Under the pieces are notes generated by a model. It was not told the origin of the DNA. It did not search any database and saw nothing but the letters and a program-made list of their open reading frames with translations. A program made the translations under genes and the position numbers. A stretch of 64,000 nt of DNA, from contig NZ_MTSD02000009.1 of the NCBI RefSeq assembly GCF_001995095.2, forward strand, positions 62,001 to 126,000, in the 5' to 3' direction. Source of the DNA: Oceanospirillum linum. GTDB taxonomy: Bacteria > Pseudomonadota > Gammaproteobacteria > Pseudomonadales > Halomonadaceae. Positions 58,486 through 64,000 of the stretch are shown piece by piece (the stretch's first letter is position 1; every line of letters starts with the position of its first letter).

Positions 58486-58630
58486 AGACCCCTGCGGCAG
58501 TTACCTGTTTTTGAGTGACTCTCTTTTGCATGGCTGCGTTTTTAACTATTGGCAGCATCACAGCTTTAAACCGGTAAACCGTTTAGTAACGTGCCGGTCC
58601 TCTCCATTTGATAATAAGGATATTTTGATC

Positions 58631-59404
58631 ATGGTTGATCAGAGTAAAATCCTCTACGAAGATGATGATCATCAGGTGATCTGGTTTGGCTGGGAAGATC
58701 ATGAACATGAATCTCTCGTACAATCTAATCAGTTACTGGTCATAAATGCCGACAATGCCTATCTGTTCGATCCGGGCGGGGCTTTTATTTTTTCTGATGT
58801 CGCTGCGGAGGTGAATAAATACGTCCCTCTGAGTCAGATCCGCTATATTCTGGCAACTCACCAGGACCCGGATGTCTTGTCATCAATTACCCTCTGGCTG
58901 AAAGCCACCAATGCCAGACTTCTGGTTTCCCGTCTCTGGATTCGCTTTGTATCTCATTTTGGCTTTAGCGATAACTCGCGTCTTGTTGCTATTGAAGATA
59001 GCGGTAAGCAGATCCGCCTGATGGATGATGAATATATTAAGCTTCTGCCTGCTCATTTTTTGCATAGTGAGGGGAATTTCTGTTTCTACGATACACGCTC
59101 AAAGACTCTTTTCTCTGGTGATATTGGCGCTGCCGTTTTCCCTACGGGTGAGCGCTACCTGGAAGTAGAGGATTGGGATACTCATCTGAAATATATGGAA
59201 GGTTTTCATAAGCGCTATATGGGAAACAATGCTGCGACTCGCCGTTGGGTGGCCAGCGTCCGTGACCTGGATATTGACCGGATTGTTCCCCAGCATGGCG
59301 CGATTATTCCTAAAGAGCATATTACGCAGTTTTTTGACTGGTTGGAGCAGCTTGAGTGCGGCACCGACCTGATCGATCAGATCTATGATAATGCACTGTC
59401 GTGA
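58631..59404 (+). CDS. ODP (oxygen-binding di-iron) metallo-beta-lactamase-fold protein, copy 1
   Basis: About 257 residues from ATG 58631 (AAGGA about 10 bases upstream); longer frames lack a site. The metallo-beta-lactamase/flavodiiron core has all six likely iron ligands: His77, Asp79 and Asp81 in 'THQDPDVL', His145 in 'FLHSEGN', Asp164 in 'SGDIGA', His222 in 'PQHGA'. The first acid is Asp where flavodiiron proteins have Glu. It has no flavodoxin domain, so it should sense rather than reduce O2 or NO. A paralogue follows directly. Confidence 0.85.
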   Translation: MVDQSKILYEDDDHQVIWFGWEDHEHESLVQSNQLLVINADNAYLFDPGGAFIFSDVAAEVNKYVPLSQIRYILATHQDPDVLSSITLWLKATNARLLVSRLWIRFVSHFGFSDNSRLVAIEDSGKQIRLMDDEYIKLLPAHFLHSEGNFCFYDTRSKTLFSGDIGAAVFPTGERYLEVEDWDTHLKYMEGFHKRYMGNNAATRRWVASVRDLDIDRIVPQHGAIIPKEHITQFFDWLEQLECGTDLIDQIYDNALS

Positions 59405-59443
59405 TAGACATTCCTGTGTAAAACAATAAGAAAGAGGTGTGCG

Positions 59444-60238
59444 ATGTCTGAACAGATTACCCGGTTAGACGAGAGCAAAATCCTGTTTGAGGATGATGAG
59501 CATCAGGTGGTTTGGTTTGGTTGGGAGGAGCAGGAGGGTGCTGATTCTTTTGTGCAAACCAATCAATGCCTGGTGGTAAACAACGACAAGGGGTATTTCT
59601 TTGACCCGGGTGGTACTTATGTTTTTCATCATGTGCTGGAGAACATTATGCGGGTTATTAACCCGCGTCAGATTCGCTACCTTTTTGCGACGCATCAGGA
59701 CCCGGATGTGTGCTCTTCAATTCCATATTGGATGAAAACAACCGATGCGGATCTGCTGATCTCCCGATTGTGGCTGCACTTTGTGTCTCACTTTGGGATG
59801 GAAGATGTTGAGCGTGTTGTTGCTGTGCCGGATGGTGGTGGCCGCATCAGCCTGGACACAGGGGACTACATTGCCATGATCCCTGCTCATTTTTTACACA
59901 GTGAAGGTAACTTCAGTATTTACGACAGCCGGTCCAAAATTCTCTTCTCCGGCGATATTGGGGCGGCTATCTTTCCTCCCGGTAAGCGTACGATGTTTGT
60001 TGAAGATTTCGATGCTCATCTGCCTTATATGGAAGGCTTTCATAAGCGTTATATGCACAGTAATAAAGTATGCGCCCGCTGGGTTGAGCAGGTGAGGCAG
60101 ATGGATATAAAAATGATTGTTCCTCAGCATGGCTCTATTTTCCCGGAAGAACAGATTGAACGATTTCTTGACTGGTTCGGTGAGCTGCGTTGTGGCGGTG
60201 ATTACATTGAACAGATCTACAAGGATGAACGCTTTTAG
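59444..60238 (+). CDS. ODP (oxygen-binding di-iron) metallo-beta-lactamase-fold protein, copy 2
   Basis: 264 residues, clearly homologous to copy 1 throughout, beginning 'SKILFEDDEHQVVWFGWEE' against 'SKILYEDDDHQVIWFGWED'. The six metal ligands are kept (His84, Asp86, Asp88, His152, Asp171, His229). The gene starts 39 bases after copy 1 with AAAGAGG upstream. The tandem duplication may allow a heterodimer or different affinities. No flavodoxin or output domain is attached. Confidence 0.87.
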   Translation: MSEQITRLDESKILFEDDEHQVVWFGWEEQEGADSFVQTNQCLVVNNDKGYFFDPGGTYVFHHVLENIMRVINPRQIRYLFATHQDPDVCSSIPYWMKTTDADLLISRLWLHFVSHFGMEDVERVVAVPDGGGRISLDTGDYIAMIPAHFLHSEGNFSIYDSRSKILFSGDIGAAIFPPGKRTMFVEDFDAHLPYMEGFHKRYMHSNKVCARWVEQVRQMDIKMIVPQHGSIFPEEQIERFLDWFGELRCGGDYIEQIYKDERF

Positions 60239-60268
60239 TGGCCTGCAGGCCCGTTAGGAAGTAAGTCT

Positions 60269-61456
60269 ATGATCATGAAGGATTTTGAGCTTAGCTCAAT
60301 CTCAGCAGACGAGCTTGTAGTCAATCAGCCTGTCCCCTGGCCGGTTTACGATGAGTTTGGCAAGCTGCTGATGGCCAAAGGTTCTGTGATTCGAACTGAG
60401 CGGCAGCGCGATATCCTGATGCGGGTAGGATTATATGCCCGTGAAATCGATGATGATGACGAGAAGAACGAAACTCTTAAACCGGTGACTTTTAATCGCC
60501 AGGTTAACCCTTTTGCAGAGTTTGATGATCTTTGTTTACGCCTGTCAGAATTATTTCAGTATATCGAGAAAAAAGAGAACCCGCCTGAGGATGCTGTTTA
60601 TAAGCGTACGATGGGTATTGTGACCTACCTCCAGGGCTTGGTGGCTCATGATGCAGATGCAATGATTGGGGCTGTACACCTGATGGATAGCTTTCCCTAC
60701 CATATTCTGCACCCTGTCCAGAGTGCTATTCTGTGTGAAGTTATCGCACTCCGACTGGGGATTGAGCAGGAGAAGAAGCTTTCTATGCTGGCAGCTGCGC
60801 TTACCGGTAATATCGCCATGAATGCTTATCAGGTGAGACTGCATCAGCAGCGTAAACCACTGACGGAGCAGCAGCGGGAGGTGATTGAGAAGCACCCTGA
60901 GGTTAGTGCTGCCATGCTTAGCTCTGCTGGTGTGCAGGATGACTGCTGGTTAAAGCTGGTGAAGTCTCATCACGAGCGCCCGGACGGGAGTGGTTATCCC
61001 CGTGGTTTGAAAGCCGATGTGTTGCCGATTGAGGCTAAGATTATTGCGTTATCGGATGTTTATTGCGCCATGGTGACGCCAAGGCCATATCGTGAGCCGG
61101 TCTCCTATAAAGCAACACTCAGGGAGCTTTTTGTTCAACGGGGTCAGAGTGTTGATGAGCGACTGACAACGATTTTTGTACATGAACTGGGTCTCTATCC
61201 CCCTGGTGTTTATGTGAAGTTGCAGAATGGTGAGCTGGCCGTGGTCGTTGGTCGTACAAAAAGCCCAAAAGAGCCTTTAGTAGCGAGTGTACGTAAGGCC
61301 GACGGTAGTGTGTTTCTGAACCCCCGTCGGCGTAATACAGGGATTCGGGAGTTTATGATCCGGGCAACCTGCACCCAGAAGGATCAGGTTGCCGTTAACC
61401 CGGCAACCCTGTGGGGGATTCAGGCGCTTCAGGTGAAAAAGCCTCGTATGGTGTGA
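60269..61456 (+). CDS. HD-GYP domain protein with a degenerate HD motif
   Basis: 395 residues. The GYP signature 'HHERPDGSGYP' (234-244) and 'LSDVYCAMVTPRPYREP' are intact, and His148 and His209 match early ligands. Where HD-GYP enzymes have 'LLHDIGK', this protein reads 'ALTGNIA' (residues 178-183), so the eponymous His-Asp pair is gone. It may bind c-di-GMP without hydrolysing it, or be an adaptor. It follows the ODP pair by 30 bases with AGGAAG upstream. The N-terminal 100 residues are not recognised. Confidence 0.85.
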   Translation: MIMKDFELSSISADELVVNQPVPWPVYDEFGKLLMAKGSVIRTERQRDILMRVGLYAREIDDDDEKNETLKPVTFNRQVNPFAEFDDLCLRLSELFQYIEKKENPPEDAVYKRTMGIVTYLQGLVAHDADAMIGAVHLMDSFPYHILHPVQSAILCEVIALRLGIEQEKKLSMLAAALTGNIAMNAYQVRLHQQRKPLTEQQREVIEKHPEVSAAMLSSAGVQDDCWLKLVKSHHERPDGSGYPRGLKADVLPIEAKIIALSDVYCAMVTPRPYREPVSYKATLRELFVQRGQSVDERLTTIFVHELGLYPPGVYVKLQNGELAVVVGRTKSPKEPLVASVRKADGSVFLNPRRRNTGIREFMIRATCTQKDQVAVNPATLWGIQALQVKKPRMV

Positions 61457-61474
61457 TCAGCACAGGCTGATCAC
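61453..61474. terminator. hairpin spanning both stop codons of HD-GYP and elbB
   Basis: GTGATCAG/CTGATCAC with a 6-base loop. The convergent genes end at adjacent bases (61456 and 61457), inside this stem. A short T-rich stretch follows on the plus strand. It may terminate both transcripts. Confidence 0.55.
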
Positions 61475-62113
61475 TTTCTCAACCAGAGCTGAAATCCCTT
61501 TTTCTGCTTCAGAGATGCGTTGTGCTTCCATATAGGCAGGTGTCGTGATGACTTTGTGCTCATGGTCCACTACGATTCCGTCTACATTGCAGCCGATGTG
61601 AATTCCACCCATGCTGTCGATCTCACCTGAAGCGGCAGCATCACGACCTATGGTGCAGCTGACGCCCTTACCCAGAATTTTTGGAATTAAAACGGGTGCA
61701 ATGCAGATCATTCCAATAGGTTTTTTCTGTGCATGGAACGCCCGGAGCAGTTCTGCAAAAGGCTCATAGACATCACACTCTCCGCCTTTAAAGGCAAAGT
61801 CAGATAAATTTTTAGCCACGCCAAACCCACCCGGAACAACAATGGCATCGAATTCATCGGGATCCGCTTCCTGTAAAGGCGATACCTCACCACGATTGAT
61901 ACGGCTGGCCTCGGTCAGCACATTGCGCGTCTCAATCATCTCTTCTCCGGTTCGATGGTTGACCACATGATGTTGCGCTATATCAGGAGCAAAGCAGGTT
62001 ACATTGATATTATGACGATCAAGATGCAGTAATGTCAGAGTTGCCTCGAAAATCTCGGCGCCATCAAATACGCCGCAACCGGATAGAATAACGGCAATTT
62101 TCTTTTTGTTCAT
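61457..62113 (-). CDS. elbB: isoprenoid biosynthesis glyoxalase ElbB (DJ-1/PfpI family)
   Basis: A 218-residue protein of the ElbB branch. 'IAVILSGCGVFDGAEIFEATLTLLHLDR' opens it, and the nucleophile Cys is in 'GMICIAPVLIPKILG'. 'IVVPGGFGVAKNLSDFAFKG' and 'NVDGIVVDHEHKVITTPAYM' are signature blocks. The E. coli enzyme has low glyoxalase activity; its physiological role is debated. Start ATG 62113 follows GAAGGAG-type sequence on the minus strand. Confidence 0.94.
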   Translation of the reverse strand: MNKKKIAVILSGCGVFDGAEIFEATLTLLHLDRHNINVTCFAPDIAQHHVVNHRTGEEMIETRNVLTEASRINRGEVSPLQEADPDEFDAIVVPGGFGVAKNLSDFAFKGGECDVYEPFAELLRAFHAQKKPIGMICIAPVLIPKILGKGVSCTIGRDAAASGEIDSMGGIHIGCNVDGIVVDHEHKVITTPAYMEAQRISEAEKGISALVEKVISLC

Positions 62114-62219
62114 CGCGGACTCCTTCAGATCAGTTTTCTGATCAATGTTATTGGTTTTATAAAACAGGGCTCCAAGAGCGGGTGCACTGTGAATGAAGAC
62201 TGGTGAGCAACCGGACCCT

Positions 62220-63017
62220 TTACTTTTTTAGCGGTTGTTTCAGTGCCGAGCCTAACAACCAGACTAGGCTGTTCGTTGGTAATTTCCCAGCATCCGGTTG
62301 ACCTATTCTCATCTTTTTGTGGCCATCTTTGGGCTGAGGGACATAACTTGAGAACAATCTGTCCCAGATGCTTAGGTTAAAGCCAAAGTTGCTGTGCATC
62401 TCATTACTGTAGATCGAATGATGCACTCGGTGCATGTCAGGAGTGACAATAAAGCGGCGCAGGATGCGGTCGGCTTTTTCCGGCAGAGCAAGGTTGGCGT
62501 GATTAAATAGCGCCATTCCGTTGAGAATAACCTCAAACAAAATAACGGCGGCTGCCGGAGCACCCAATAGAATAATGGCGGTATTTTTGACCATAACAGA
62601 GAGAAGAATTTCAATGGGGTGAAATCTCAATGCTGTGGATAAGTCGTAATCGGCATCGTAATGATGAACCCGGTGTAACCGCCACAGTACAGGTATCCGA
62701 TGAAAAATGCGGTGCTGCCAGTAAATCAGAGCATCCAGACAAAAGACAGATATCACGGCTGCCAGTGCGTAGGGTGCACTCACCATATTGAATAGACCTA
62801 TGCTTTGTTCCTGGGCCCAGTTTGCGACGATTACCGGTAGTAACAATCCGAGTGTCAGTCTGACAATCAGGCTGTCCAGAATAACAAGGCTAAAATTTGT
62901 CAGCCAGCGCTTGGGTTGAGACTGGGTCGGTTTGCGTCGGGGAAATAACTTCTGGGCAATCCCGAGGATAAATATCAGGCTTAAAAACACAGTAAGACGA
63001 ATGGTGGACTCTTCCAT
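62220..63017 (-). CDS. sterol desaturase / fatty acid hydroxylase-family membrane protein
   Basis: A 265-residue di-iron membrane protein with three to four helices. The His boxes are in order: 'HRIFH', 'LHRVHHYD', 'NHANL' and 'MHRVHHS'. Members hydroxylate or desaturate lipids using O2. The substrate is unknown; in bacteria without sterols a fatty acid or carotenoid is more likely. It is transcribed away from hemB and lies about 100 bases from elbB. Confidence 0.88.
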   Translation of the reverse strand: MEESTIRLTVFLSLIFILGIAQKLFPRRKPTQSQPKRWLTNFSLVILDSLIVRLTLGLLLPVIVANWAQEQSIGLFNMVSAPYALAAVISVFCLDALIYWQHRIFHRIPVLWRLHRVHHYDADYDLSTALRFHPIEILLSVMVKNTAIILLGAPAAAVILFEVILNGMALFNHANLALPEKADRILRRFIVTPDMHRVHHSIYSNEMHSNFGFNLSIWDRLFSSYVPQPKDGHKKMRIGQPDAGKLPTNSLVWLLGSALKQPLKK

Positions 63018-63279
63018 CGGGGGAACCTTGGGGCAAAATAATAGATGCCGGTAATATTAGTGTGGTTTATCTGATTCAGGGAACTCTGATGTATGATCTG
63101 AATCTTAAAAAAGGGTTCCATGGTCAGGCTTTAAGTTTGTCCACTTGATTTTATAGCGGCAGAGCGTGACCATTGACCTGATAAGTTAATGACGGACTCT
63201 GCTTTTTTGAAATATTTTTGTCATATTGATAATGGATACTTTAAAGAGGCAGGTGATTCTCCTTTTTGGTGGAGTGTAA

Positions 63280-64000
<721 letters not shown>

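Overview
The window looks like a chromosomal segment of a marine gammaproteobacterium, probably of the Oceanospirillales (Oceanospirillaceae-like). This is inferred from gene content and order, not from a marker search. From about 24 kb to 58 kb the order gltD-gltB-damX-aroB-aroK-pilQPONM / mrcA-malic enzyme-rpmE-priA-argS-SPOR-hslVU-DUF971-ubiE-ubiJ-ubiB-hisE-tatABC closely follows the order known from Pseudomonas. The FabY-type ketoacyl synthase, Mg-type HemB and the TRAP transporter fit the same group. The window opens inside a LysR regulator and closes inside hemB. No rRNA or tRNA gene, CRISPR array, transposase or integrase was seen.

Layout: 0-4.2 kb holds small housekeeping and stress genes (YciH, a GIY-YIG protein, truncated hemoglobin, a prolyl-hydroxylase-like 2OG oxygenase, a diguanylate cyclase, Ogt). 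At 4.4-8 kb are malate synthase G and an alpha/beta hydrolase. At 8.1-11.7 kb is a three-gene envelope lipoprotein operon (TPR lipoprotein, LpoB-like activator, LPP20-like), converging on fabY. At 14-18 kb are an orphan ParA and a TRAP transporter. At 18-23.5 kb are SseA, endonuclease IV, a frameshifted TrmB-like methyltransferase, a zinc-less sirtuin, a DTW-domain enzyme and a TetR regulator with clear operators. At 23.7-38 kb are ammonia assimilation (GltBD), DamX, the shikimate genes and the type IV pilus assembly operon. At 38-50 kb are PBP1a, a low-GC islet, malic enzyme, L31, PriA, ArgS and an FtsN-like protein. At 50-58 kb are HslVU behind a probable heat-shock promoter, ubiquinone genes, HisE and Tat translocation. 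At 58-61 kb is an operon of two di-iron ODP proteins and a degenerate HD-GYP protein. At 61-64 kb are ElbB, a fatty acid hydroxylase-family protein and HemB.

Two regions stand out. First, between mrcA and its terminator sits an AT-rich islet of about 2.4 kb with three unrecognised genes (a PDZ/membrane protein, a small double-CxxC protein and a lipoprotein). It is bounded by a perfect 27-bp direct repeat that duplicates half of the mrcA terminator. Second, the ODP-ODP-HD-GYP operon follows an Fnr/Anr-like box placed correctly relative to a -10 element, which suggests an oxygen- or NO-responsive module linked to c-di-GMP.

Two genes are affected by runs of six G: the TrmB-like gene reads as if one G is missing, and pilN and pilO are joined as if one G is extra. 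Both could be real mutations or homopolymer base-calling errors.
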